Notes under the pieces: generated by a model | Seen by the model: only the letters and a program-made list of their open reading frames with translations | What the model was told of the DNA's origin: nothing | Database searches by the model: none | Position numbers and translations under genes: made by a program | Assembly: GCF_018687715.1 (NCBI RefSeq) | Contig: NC_056766.1 | Location: forward strand, 10,715,501 to 10,779,500 | Direction of reading: 5' to 3' | Source: Carya illinoinensis | Lineage: Eukaryota > Streptophyta > Magnoliopsida > Fagales > Juglandaceae | Length of the DNA: 64,000 nucleotides | Shown: piece by piece, positions 33,511-44,283 of the stretch | Position numbering within the stretch: the first letter of the stretch is position 1 | Layout: every line of letters starts with the position of its first letter

Positions 33511-36500
33511 TCACTCCGAAGAGAAGTCTTGAGCTAACGGATCTCCCCAAGCCACTTTAACTAAAGGTATCGTCTTGGACCTCAACTGTTGCTCCTTCCA
33601 ATCCAAAATCTGCGACGGAACAACTTCATAAGTGAGATCCGGTTGCAACTGAATACCCGCTGGGTCGACGAAACGTGGCTCTTGCTGTCCAAAGCTCTTC
33701 TTCAGGGATGATACGTGGAAGACATCATGAACATCCCCAAAATAATCTGGCAAAGCAACTCTATAGGCGACGGACCCTACTCTCTCCAGAATCTGAAAAG
33801 GCCGACGTACCTCGGATCTAGCTTCCTCTTCTTACCAAAACGCTTAACACCTCTCATGGGAGAGACTTTAAGGTAAACCCAGTCACCAACTTCAAACGAC
33901 AACTCTCTCCTCCTGGTATCAGCGTAACTCTTCTGGCGACTCTGAGCTGCCGCCATTTTATCTCTGATGATCCGGACTTGGCTTTGCATCTCTTGAATTA
34001 TTTCGGGTCCAAATATCCTACTCTCCCCAACTTCATCCCAACACAAGGGCGACCTACACTTTCTCCCATAAAGAGCTTCATAGGGAGCCATCTGAATGGT
34101 CGCATGGAAGCTGTTATTGTATGCAAACTCGATGAGCGGCAAATGGTTTTCCCAACTTCCTTGGAATTCCAGGACACATGCTCGCAACATGTCTTCCAGG
34201 GTCTGAATGGTGCACTCTGACTGGCCATCTGTCTGCGGGTGATAAGCAGTACTGAACTTCAACTTAGTACCCAAAGCTGCCTGCAAACTCTTCCAGAACT
34301 GCGACGTAAACCTCGGGTCTCGATCCGACACTATACTCTTTGTTACGCCGTGTAGTCGCACTATCTCTTTGACATACAAACGGGTCAATTTACCCAAAGA
34401 GTCGGTGTTATTAACAGGCAGAAAATGAGCACTCTTCGTTAACCGGTCCACAATCACCCAAACAGAATTCTTCCCACTGGGCGTTCTCGGCAAACCCACT
34501 ACGAAGTCCATCGTGATGTCATCCCACTTCCACTCAGGAATAGGGAGGGGTTGGAGCATACCTGCAGGTCTCTGGTGCTCGGCCTTCACCTGACGGCACG
34601 TGTGGCATTTCTCCACATATAAGGCAACGTCCTTCTTCATTCCATCCCACCAGTAATTTTTCTTCAAGTCTCGATACATCTTTGTACTGTCGGGATGAAC
34701 TGAATACGGGGCCGCATGAGCTTCCGCCATGATCCGTTCTTTGAAATTTGAGTCCTTAGGGACCACTCTGCGATCTCGGAACCGAAGTATCCCATCATTA
34801 TCCATGCTATAATGCAACGGCCCTCGAGATTTTCGGACTCTTTTCCTGATGTTCAGCAGCTTCAGATCCTTTCTTTGGAGAGCTTTCAATTCTTCAAAAT
34901 CAATTACCCGAATATCAAGGACTGAAGACAAAATCTCTACTTGCTGCGAACTCTCTATAAGGAGCCTTCTCATCCCACCAAGCAACGACTCCAATTCTGA
35001 CGGCTCGGCTTCATCTTCCAAATGTGACTTCCGGCTCAAAGCATCAGCAACTATATTAGCCTTCCCTGGATAGTACTTGATCTCACACTTATAGTCACTG
35101 ATTAGCTCCAGCCATCGCCTCTGCCTCATATTCAGATTTTTCTGGGAAAACAAATGCTTCAAACTCTTGTGATCAGTAAATACCTCGCAAGCTTCCCCAT
35201 ACAAGAAGTGTCGCCAGATCTTAAGGGCAAAAACAATCGCAGCCAATTCTAGATCTTGCGTCGGATAGTTCTTATCATGGTCCTTTAGCTGACGAGATGC
35301 ATAGGCTACAACCCGTCCTTCCTGCATAAGGACACAACCCAAACCAAACTTAGACGCATCACTGAAGACTACGAATGGCTTATGCGGTTCTGGGAGTGCT
35401 AACACTGGTGCCGTTGTCAACCTGTTCTTTAATTCCTGGAAGCTTCTCTCACATTTCTCTGACCAAACAAATTCTGTATTCTTCCGAGTCAAAGCTGTGA
35501 GAGGTCCGGATAGGCGAGCAAAACCCTCTACAAATCTTCGGTATTATTCGGCGAGCCCCAAGAAACTCCTGACCTCGCGCACTGTTGTCGGGCGCTGCCA
35601 TGACAATATGGCTTCTATCTTACTAGGATCAACTGCCACTCCGCCTCGGGAAATTACATGCCCAAGAAATTTAACTTCTTCCAACCAGAATTCACACTTA
35701 CTGAGCTTGGCGTATAGCTGGTGTTCTCTCAACCTCTCAAGTACCAGACTAAGATGATACACATGCTCTTCAACATCTCGGGAATAAATCAGTATATCAT
35801 CAATAAATACTACCACAAAGGAATCCAGATAAGGTCGAAACACACGATTCATTAAATCCATGAACGCTGCAGGGGCATTAGCTAACCCAAACGGCATCAC
35901 CTTAAATTCATAATGCCCATACCTCGACCTGAAAGCAGTTTTAGGCACATCCTGGTCTCTGATTCTCAGCTGGTAGTATCCCGACCTCAGATCAATCTTA
36001 GAGAACACGGTTGCTCCTTGAAGCTGGTCAAACAAATCATCTATCCGCGGGAGAGGATATTTATTTTTGATGGTCACCTTGTTCAATTCCCGATAATCAA
36101 TGCACATACGGAGGGTTCCATCTTTCTTTTTAACAAATAAAACTGGTGCACCCCACGGCGACGTACTAGGCTGAATAAATCCCTTCTCTACCAGTTCTTG
36201 CAACTGAGTCTTCAACTCTTTCAATTCAGCCGGTGCCATGCGATAAGGAGCTTTATGCACAGGAGCCGCTCCAGGTTCCAAGTCTATAACAAACTCCATC
36301 TCCCGAACAGGGGGTAGTCCGGGCAAGTCATCCACAAACACATCGGGGAACTCTTCCACAACTGGAATGTCTGCCAAAGATTTCTTCTCAGACAGCGTGG
36401 ACACCATCTGCACCAAGAATGCATCCGCTCCCCATGCAATCTCTCGTCTTGCCTGAATCGCCGATATAATTATCGGTTTTTCTTTTAATCTACTCCCCAC

Positions 36501-36850
36501 AAATTCCAGACAATCACCATCTGGAAGCTGAAAGCTAATTATCCGACTTCTGCAATTAATACTCACAGAATATCGGTATAGCCAATCCATCCCGAGGATG
36601 ATATCGAAGCCCAACAGCTTGGACACCACCAAATCAGCATCCAAGAACCTTCCCTCAAAATTTAACGGGCATCCCAAAGCAACCTTGGAACACCACACCA
36701 TCTCACCATCGGGTAGAGCCACTACCATAGACTTCGGCAATGGTTCCGTGACCAAATTACACACCCGAGCAAACGTGGAAGATACAAACGACCGTGAAGC
36801 ACCGGAATCAAACGAAGTACAAGCATAAAACTCATACAAACGGACTCTTC
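33511..36850 (-). pseudogene. Tekay-like pol: protease, RT, RNase H, integrase, chromodomain (few lesions)
   Basis: The protease core is [11 protein letters not shown] (near 36810). RT has [20 protein letters not shown] and the active site FIDDILIYS (near 35796). RNase H begins at [15 protein letters not shown] (near 35370) and ends VADALSR. Integrase has an HHCC zinc region (HAAP, HPDSTK, CHTCRQ near 34740-34590), then [17 protein letters not shown] and [13 protein letters not shown], giving D, D and E. The C-terminal GPY-type region leads to a chromodomain-like tail (YEVVPSQILDWKEQQL, TIPLVKVAWGDP). Lesions: TAA near 35546 just after FLGLAE, a one-base frameshift near 33795 in the RYVG block, and a TGA at 33511-33513 about 15 codons before the natural-looking end QYPYLFE. 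Gag lies upstream in the same frame, separated by one stop or a 96-bp intron. Confidence 0.9.
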
Positions 36851-36946
36851 CTGAACCAAACACATCAACCCATGAAATCCAAAAAGCAAAGAATAAACCA
36901 CAAACACCAAAAATTAAATCCAACTTAAGATTAAATTAAACCATAC
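36851..36946 (-). other. Putative 96-bp intron between gag and pol
   Basis: On the minus strand the stretch begins GTATGG after ACAG and ends TTGGTTCAG before GAAGAG. It is T-rich, like plant introns, and 96 is divisible by three. It contains the only stop (TAA, 36938-36936) separating gag from pol. Removing it would join ...GVITG to [18 protein letters not shown] in frame, next to the protease. The alternative is a chance stop in an otherwise open, unusually hydrophobic linker. Confidence 0.5.
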
Positions 36947-38201
36947 CTGTAATTACTCCAGCATCATGGGTCGCTGGTGCCTCATCATCCACCTCTCCGG
37001 GTGTGACAGCGTAAACCCGGGCTTGCACTACTTGTCTCGGGTTGGTTCTTCCACCGTGTCTACCTCCACGGCTTTCTTGAACTCTGACGGAGCAATCCCG
37101 AGTGATATGTCCCACTTGGCCGCACCGGTAACACTGGGGTCCGCTACTCATCCGACACTCGCCCTCATGAGCTCTATTACAAGCTCCACAAATAGGCACC
37201 CGTCCTCCCATACGAACACCTGAGGACGTTGGAGGTCGAGTTCCGGTCCGCTGAACAAACTTCTGGGGCAAACCCGAGCTGCTTCCTTCACCAGAAAAAC
37301 TCCGCCTCTTATGCCCTGGAGGGGAACCCACACTCAGATTATTTTTCCGCTCCACAAGGGTAGCCACATCCACTAATTCCTGAAAAGTGGATATCCGATG
37401 GCTGACCACCATACGGCGTATGTCATGACGTAGCCCCTCCTGGAAACGATCTGCTCGCATCTCCTCAGTGGCGACAAGGTGAGGAGCAAATCGCTCAAGT
37501 TCTATGAACCTCCGGGCGTACTGTTCCACTGTCGCGCCCCCTTGGACCAGATTGGAGAACTCTCTTGCCTTTTGCTTCCTTACCGATGCGGGAAAGAAGC
37601 GGTCATTGAACTCCTTCTTGAAACGCTGCCAGGTCACCGCAGCGAAAGATCCCAGTTCAGATTCCAGCAGCACCCTCTTGGTATCCCACCAATCAGAAGC
37701 GGTACCTTGCAAGAGATAGCTGGCGTAGAGTACTTGCTGTGCCTCAGTGCATCCACACACCTCAAAAGTTTTCTCCAGATCTTTGATCCATTTTCCAGCC
37801 TGAAGTGGATCCTCATTTCCAGTGAAGTGTGGAGTTCTATGCACCAGGAAGCGCTCATAGGTGCATCCAGCTTGCACCATGCTACTGGACCCTCCTGGAT
37901 ACATCCAAGGCCCTCCCTGATATGGCCAAGGACCTCCTGGTTGTGGCCAATACCCTCCTTGTTGCGGACAAGGCTCTCCTGACGGTGGATAAGGCCCTCC
38001 TGATGGTGGACAAGGTCCTCCTGATGGTGGCCAAGGACCCCCTTGTTGTGGCCAAGGTCCTTGTTGTGGCCAAGGCCCTGTTTGTTGAGACCTCGCACTC
38101 TGCTGCATAAATTCTGTCATCTGCCGTATTGCTTCGGCTAGGGAGTCATCCCTGGAGGTATTGTCCCGTGGTTCTTGGGTAGATTTCCTTGGTCTCCCCA
38201 T
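36936..38201 (-). CDS. Gag polyprotein of the Tekay-like element
   Basis: The start MGRPRKSTQEPRD at 38201 was chosen over the longer frame start at 38348, because the extra 49 residues are hydrophobic leader-type sequence read from untranslated DNA. Residues about 45-100 are a proline/glycine/tryptophan repeat (GGPWPPS-like units). The retrotrans_gag domain follows: PLQAGKWIKDLEKTFEVCG, SDWWDTKR, WQRFKKEFNDRFFP, FIELERFAPHLV. Two zinc-binding motifs come next: CGACNRAHEGEC (a short variant) and CYRCGQVGHITRDC (classic CCHC). It ends GVITGMV and TAA, or continues into pol if the putative intron is spliced. The frame is fully open, 421 codons. Confidence 0.9.
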   Translation of the reverse strand: MGRPRKSTQEPRDNTSRDDSLAEAIRQMTEFMQQSARSQQTGPWPQQGPWPQQGGPWPPSGGPCPPSGGPYPPSGEPCPQQGGYWPQPGGPWPYQGGPWMYPGGSSSMVQAGCTYERFLVHRTPHFTGNEDPLQAGKWIKDLEKTFEVCGCTEAQQVLYASYLLQGTASDWWDTKRVLLESELGSFAAVTWQRFKKEFNDRFFPASVRKQKAREFSNLVQGGATVEQYARRFIELERFAPHLVATEEMRADRFQEGLRHDIRRMVVSHRISTFQELVDVATLVERKNNLSVGSPPGHKRRSFSGEGSSSGLPQKFVQRTGTRPPTSSGVRMGGRVPICGACNRAHEGECRMSSGPQCYRCGQVGHITRDCSVRVQESRGGRHGGRTNPRQVVQARVYAVTPGEVDDEAPATHDAGVITGMV

Positions 38202-38458
38202 GTTCCTGCCACAACACCACTCTTGACCCTCCTTTAAGAAAACAAATAAAACCATTATAAAACCAACAAAAACAAAACCAACATCGCACAGCAAGAAACA
38301 AAAGAAACCAGCTTGCAAAAACATAATCAAATAAATACAAACAAACAAACAAGCTCAAACAAATAAAACAACTGTACTTAATATAATTTTTAAAACACAA
38401 CTTTAAAAAGCATTCTGGTACTGCCTACGGGACATGTGGTTTTACCCAGAGCCAAATC

Positions 38459-38470
38459 GCTCTGATACCA
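38459..38470 (-). promoter_or_regulatory. Primer-binding site (initiator tRNA-Met type)
   Basis: On the minus strand TGGTATCAGAGC starts two bases after the 5' LTR. It is complementary to the 3' end of plant initiator tRNA-Met, the usual primer of such elements. Confidence 0.9.
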
Positions 38471-38472
38471 CC

Positions 38473-40500
38473 TGTGACGCCCCCAAATCCCCACGCCCGA
38501 ACACGGGGAAATCGAGACGTCCGGATGGTGACAACCCGGGTCACCATCCCATCGACGGGTGACAAGTGTGTGCAAAGGCAACAAATGTGCACGAAAGAAC
38601 ACGCAGCAGATAACCAAAGTCATCACTAAGTACCAGAATTTTCTTAACGTAATACAAGCTGTTTAAAACGTACATAGATAAAATATTACAAAAACACAAA
38701 TACAGCTTTAAACAAATATAACACATAGCATCAGCAACCCGGCGGAGCCGCATCCTCGGGCTCAGCCTCCTCCTCTTCGTCCTCTAACTCTGCACCAAAA
38801 GCTATGGAACCAAAAATGGTACCGCAGGTAAGTAAAACCCAAACACTACCAGATAAAACACATAGAACTCAAACAATATGCATGAAACATGCCCAATGCA
38901 CAAAACCCAAAGACACAGTTTCCACACACGCCAAAAACCCATTTGGCCCAAAAACACCTCCTTTCCGGAAAACACGCCAAAGTCACATTTTATCCGTATG
39001 CACCATGACCTCCCCTAGGGGTCATCCGCACACCCTGGCTCCAGTGCCACACCGCAGAGTACCACCACGCATGTGACACCTAAAGAGCGATGCCCAGTTC
39101 CGTGCCCCGCACGTTCGTAGCCAAGCATCCTATAGCCCTCACCAGCGAAGGGCCACGGAGTCGGTGCGTAGAGCGATGCCCGGTTCCGCGCCCGGCGCGT
39201 TAGTAGCCAAGCAACCTCTAGCCCCCGCTCCCGTCGTCTAGCGACAACTCAGGGGACATCACTCAGTTTATTCCGCTCCCGAGTGACCAGAGGAGCTCCA
39301 CCGAGATAATACCCCATCCCGGCTTGGGGTCGTGATACACACGCACCCGTAAGACCACTTACGCCCATACACAGGCTTTTCACACATAAACAAAAACACA
39401 CGTGCATGCACCATGAAATGCCATATCAATGCATAATAAAATAACCAACCAACATAAATCAATAAAACAAGTAACTCCGTCCTCCATCCATCCGACCCCC
39501 GAACTCCTCGGACTCAGTCCGGAATCAACCAACCAGCAGATTAATTAATTGAAAGAGCAATATATATTTAAATCTGAAAATAGGGTTTGGAAAATACTTA
39601 CAGCGCTATATGGCAATTTTAGAAAACACGAGGCGTTGCAAACTGCGCCGGAAAAGCAACCTCACAGTGAAAATTCACTGTGGCCGTGGGTTGTGAAAAA
39701 CCCACTTTTGAACGGGGACAAACTAGGACACGAAATTGATAGGGAATGGTCTAGGGATGATTGTGAAGCTATTGGAAGTGGTGGTTGGCCGTGGGTGGCG
39801 GCGGAATCGCCGGAAATAGGCCGGAAGACGCAAATCGGAGATCAAGCTCGTAGGAGCTATTCCGGTGGTCGTTGGAGGCCGAAAATGGGTGGGTTAGGAC
39901 GGCAAGGGACCGGTGATGAAGTGGTGAAGAAATGGTGGCCGGAGGTGGAGCGACGGCAGCGGATCGGACAAAAACCGTGGGGCTTTGAGGAGGATTTCTG
40001 GCCAAATGGCCGGCCGGTAGGGGGAGATATTTGGTGGGAAGGTGCGCCGGAGGGAGGGGGTTCGAACGAGACCGGCGGTGAGCCAAACGGTGGCCGGACG
40101 GCGGCGGTCTGGGCTAAAGAAGATTCCGGCCGTGGGTGAGGAGAGAGAAGAGAGAGAGAGAGATCGGGGGGGTCGACGCGGGGGAAAGCAGGAGGAAAAA
40201 GAAAAAGAAGAAAAAAGAAAAAGAAAGGAAAAAGAAAAGAAGGGAAAAAGAAAAAAGGAAAAAAGAGAAAAGGGAAAAAGATGTAAAAAGAAATGAGGTC
40301 CAATCCTCACTCCTGGAAAACAAAACAAACCGCCGAAAAGGGATTAAAAACCACAAAACATCTAAAAGAAATAAAACACAACATCAAACAAATTAAAAAC
40401 CAATTTTAAAACGCAAATAAATTAAAATAAATAACTAAAATATTAATTAAAATAAAAATAATTATTTCAGCGAAAATACACTCAAAAGCGGGTCATCACA
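38473..40500 (-). repeat. 5' LTR of the Tekay-like element
   Basis: 2028 bp, the partner of 31420-33351. It contains a direct duplication around 39090-39210 (AGAGCGATGCCC...GTAGCCAAGCA twice) that the other LTR has in a shortened form. The promoter should lie here on the minus strand, but no TATA box could be placed with confidence. Confidence 0.93.
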
Positions 40501-40653
40501 GAAGCCCTTTATTTCTCCGCTGCAATTATTATTAATGTACTCTTAATTGCATGTTGCACACACTCTCAACACTTGTTGTTGGGGTGCGTGACCCATGTGG
40601 TCCTCATTCTATTGTCACAACACTGTTTACACGTAGGAGTTGAAGGCGTCACA

Positions 40654-41589
40654 TTAAATAAATTGAAAATAAATAATCAAATGTGTAAACAAATATTTAT
40701 AAAAAGGTATATATGTATAATTAATTTATTATTAACAAATATATTGATCCTTGATATATATATATATATTTATCAAAAGTAAGTTTATGTTAGGTTGATT
40801 TTTAAAATTCAAACTTCATTTTCATTACAATAATTAGTAATTTAGCATATAATATATATATATAATATAAAATTTATATAAAAATATATATAAAAAATAT
40901 TTTATGTATAATATAAAATTAGAATATATATATATATAATATTGGTTCGGTTGATTCAAACCGGATTTTAGGTTTCGATTCTTAAGAACTTTTTTGGGAC
41001 CGAACCCACTAATTTTGTTGTTTGACAGGTTTTATGATGTTTTTTTATGCCTCTAGTTACACTATTATATGATGGAATTTTTCTATTTTCTTTGTTTTTA
41101 TTTTCCATTCCAAATTTTAAAAATTTGTGGAAAACATCGACATATGAGGTCAACAAATATAAACCATATATCATCTCTTTCCCCTGCCAGGGTAGACATG
41201 ATAGCGGCCTTGCAACCCCCATAACATGTATATAGGAACGTGTCCTTGGCACCCCAATACGTATGTAACGTCTTTGATTGTCCAAAATTATTTAGCTAAA
41301 TGACATGCAAATCATTCCATAAATTCTGCAAAATTTAAAACCTTCAATCTCGTAGGGTGATACATATAACTATTACCTTCCTTGGTTCGTGACTTGATCT
41401 GTTTCAATTCTGTCCTACGATAAGGTTGCCTAGCGCTAGACTACGCTGTACCTGTTCAATCATCGATACCATCATGCTTTCCTGCCCTAACACATCAATT
41501 TCTTCAAGTTTCGATATCTCAGATTCATGCTTAATTGCTAATAGTTCAAGGCTACAATACTAAGGATTCAGGCTTATCATATTGAAAAT
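40654..41589. other. AT-rich sequence with TA microsatellites, no gene seen
   Basis: Starts with the TTAAA target copy. TA-rich tracts lie at 40750-40770 and 40845-40945. GGTTCGGTTGATTCAAACC at 40945-40963 is a small imperfect palindrome. Nothing coding was recognised. Confidence 0.4.
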
Positions 41590-42135
41590 TCAAGCCAACT
41601 TTGCTAAAGTTTAAAATAAAATGCATTTTTAGTGGAAAACTCGCTTCTGGAGGTTTATTAGTCTAATACTGATTCTCAATCCCATTGAAATTATTTTGAT
41701 AGTTGTGATGACATTTTGCACCTTATAAAGACCAATTCTTTCCCTTTTGAAGCTATCAGTCATGTTTACAATGAGGGTAATGCCTTGACGGATAGGCTTG
41801 CCTCTTTTGGAGCAGTTGGCAATTTGGTAAGTTTCTCATATTTTCTTTAACTTCTTCAACATATGGTTGCTCACTTTTCTTTCAGATTCATGTGCATGTA
41901 TCCTTGTAAGTCTCATACATTAATATTTACTATTCGTTTTAGTCTTTTTGTTATGTATGTACCTGGATGGATTGTTTTATTAGTACTAATTCCATTACGT
42001 AGTTTTTTCTTATGAGTTTGGTTTTGAGATTTTTTGGCTGTAACCTCCAAGCCCCCTCGTGTAAATTGTATTATTTCACCATAAGTGATGTTTTATCAAT
42101 AAATTTGGGTAGTGCCATCTTTTAAAGAAAACAAA
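41590..42135 (+). mobile_element. 3' end fragment of an L1-type LINE
   Basis: The open piece 41752-41829 reads ISHVYNEGNALTDRLASFG, the end of the plant LINE RNase H domain (usually REGNxxADxLA). After it comes a typical LINE 3' UTR with CCTCCAAGCCCCCTCGTGT and TTTTATCAATAAATTTGGG near 42050-42110. The 5' border is uncertain. Confidence 0.6.
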
Positions 42136-42760
42136 ACATAGATATGGTAATTGTAAAAACTCATTGTGTCTATTTTTCAGTAATTAGTTCGTTGTTTGAT
42201 TTCCTTTTTCTTTTCTGAAATTTAGTAATGAACCAACTCTGTCGTAAACATAAGCTCGTGTTTTAGCCGTGATCATGTTTATAAACCCAAGTATCACTAT
42301 ATCATTATATACTTCTTAGGTATTGTTCCTCACTCTAAAAAATTCTCTGGATCTTCTATGGCTTAGAACGAACAAGGTTCTCCAAACAACTAAATCCTCT
42401 TCAAGAGTAGGAATCTATCAATGCATCTATTCATCACAATTGACAACCACGACAAAATATCAGACTATTTCATTCTTTAATTGTGAAAAAATGTTTGGGG
42501 ATGGATAATTCTTGCTAGGAGATTCTTATCTTTGGCACACACTTTATACCAAATGATTGATCAATAGAGGTTGCGTTCAAATAAAAAAAAATCAGATTGG
42601 AATACGCATCCAACAATAAAGACTTCCCTGAATGACCAAAAAGTTGAAAGAAAAGAAGATTAATTCCTATCTCACCTAATAATTTGGATATAATATTATC
42701 ACTTATCTTGTCTTCATTGCATATATGATCCTCCTTTATTTGCAGTTGTAAAATTATACT
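42136..42760. other. AT-rich sequence with a diverged copy of 2130-2300
   Basis: Bases about 42340-42500 (GGAATCTATCAATGCATCTA, then AACCACGACAAAATATCAGA and TTAATTGTGAAAAAATG) match 2130-2275 in the same order. No coding sequence was recognised. Confidence 0.45.
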
Positions 42761-44283
42761 TGTGACGCCCCCAACTCTTACGTATAGAAATGCAGAAATT
42801 AAGGTGTTGAGATGATGACAATACATGTCATACACCCTATCAACAAGTGCCAAGTACGTGCACATGCTACACGTGTAAAACAAAAGATGCAGCGGATAAT
42901 TTAAAGTTTATCAACTAAGTACCAGAATTGTTAAATACAAATTTGTTTAAATACAAGCATTTCAAAAAGTAATACAGTTATCTAAATAAAAATATAATAA
43001 AGACAAAATACAATAACCAAAAGCGGGAAATAAATCCTGGTACACAAGAAAGTGATCCGAGATCACTCCTCCAGCAGAGCCGCATCCTCAGGCTCTATTT
43101 CATCATTTGCATCAAAATCTATGTTACCATGAAATGATACCGTAGGTTGTCGAATACCGTCAAATTGTGAATCTCAATAAGTAACAACCCAAATGACCCA
43201 AGAGATAAAAATGCATTAATGTAATCAACAATTATGCATGTATATGATGAAATATACATGATATCCAAAACATTATTTTTTGGATAACATTATTTTTCCC
43301 GAAAAAGAATATTTTGCAACGCACACCAAAATCCTATTTTGCCCCAAAAATTAAATGTATTAAAAATAACATCCACCATTTCCCAGAAGATGGCCGGCCC
43401 AGTATAAAAATGAACCATATTTCTAAAAAATGGTTCACATAAACCCATGTATCCAAAAACGCCATTTTTCCTAGAAAATGACCCATTATCCATTTGTACC
43501 ATATGTACCATGATCTTCCCTAGAGACCATCCACACAACTTGGTTCCCTTCGTCACAGTACAGGTAACGATCGTGCGTGTGACTTCGTAATGAGCGATGC
43601 CCAATTCCACGTCCAACATGTTCATGGCCAAGCATCCTTTATCTCTTGCTAGTAGAGGAGCCACGAAGTCGGCATGATAGCGTTACCATCCCGTCTGATC
43701 CCGTTGTCACCTAACGACAACCCAAGAGATGTCACTCAGTATATTCCACTCTTGGGTGACTAGAGGAGCTCTATCGAGATAATACCCCATCTCGGTTTGG
43801 GTCATGATACACATGAACCCTAAAATAATTTCTCACATGAAAACCCAGTTTTCAAATAAATACATGAACAAGCATGCAATTATGTGAAACCCAGTTTTCA
43901 TTTACAAACATGAACATGCGTGCAATTATGCAATGTATATGATATGACACAAATATTCAACAACCACCAAATCCCAGCATAATCCAATCACACAACCAAC
44001 TCCATCCTCTAATCCAACTGACTCCTAAACTCCTTGGACTCAGTCTAGCACAACCAACCAAATCACAGTAAATATGAGTTAGTGAAAAAATATATTTAAA
44101 TCTTAAAATTTATTTCAAAAGTTACTTACAGTGATGAAAGGCAACTCTAGAAGATTAAAGGTCACGCGAAAAGTGGAAAAGCAACAATAGAGTGGTGTTT
44201 TCCAAGCAATGATCATGTGTTCCAAAATTGGGAATTTCAAAGGGGAGATATAGGAGGCTTGGATTGGCTGTGGAGAGGCTTAT

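Larger units (their letters stand above)
31420..40500 (-). mobile_element. Tekay-like Ty3/gypsy retrotransposon, near complete
   Basis: A 9081-bp element on the minus strand with two LTRs (38473-40500 is the 5' LTR, 31420-33351 the 3' LTR). Both sides carry the exact target duplication GAAGC (31415-31419, 40501-40505). Order on the minus strand: LTR, primer-binding site, gag, protease, reverse transcriptase, RNase H, integrase, chromodomain-like tail, polypurine tract, LTR. The domain order and chromodomain-type tail place it among plant chromoviruses, most like the Tekay/Del clade. The LTRs look almost identical by eye apart from two short indels, so insertion is recent. Only a few lesions disable pol. 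Confidence 0.93.
27836..40653 (+). mobile_element. Solo LTR (Tekay-like family), split by two later insertions
   Basis: The left end TGTGATATCCC (27836) and right end GGCGTCACA (40653) are the reverse-complement forms of the ATATCACA and TGTGACGCC ends of the LTRs in minus orientation. Both sides carry the pentamer TTAAA (27831-27835 and 40654-40658), a perfect target duplication. The LTR is in three pieces: 27836-29655, 31082-31419 and 40506-40653, about 2.3 kb in total, close to the solo LTR at 13053-15318. A block at 29246-29330 (GTATCACGACCCCAAG, CTCGGGAGTGTAATAAA) matches the reverse complement of 32140-32220 and 39265-39345. Confidence 0.8.

Noticed and set aside
37479..38110. Plus-strand and other-frame open stretches opposite gag
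   Set aside because: They are antisense shadows of the Gag coding region, kept open by its Pro/Gly repeats.
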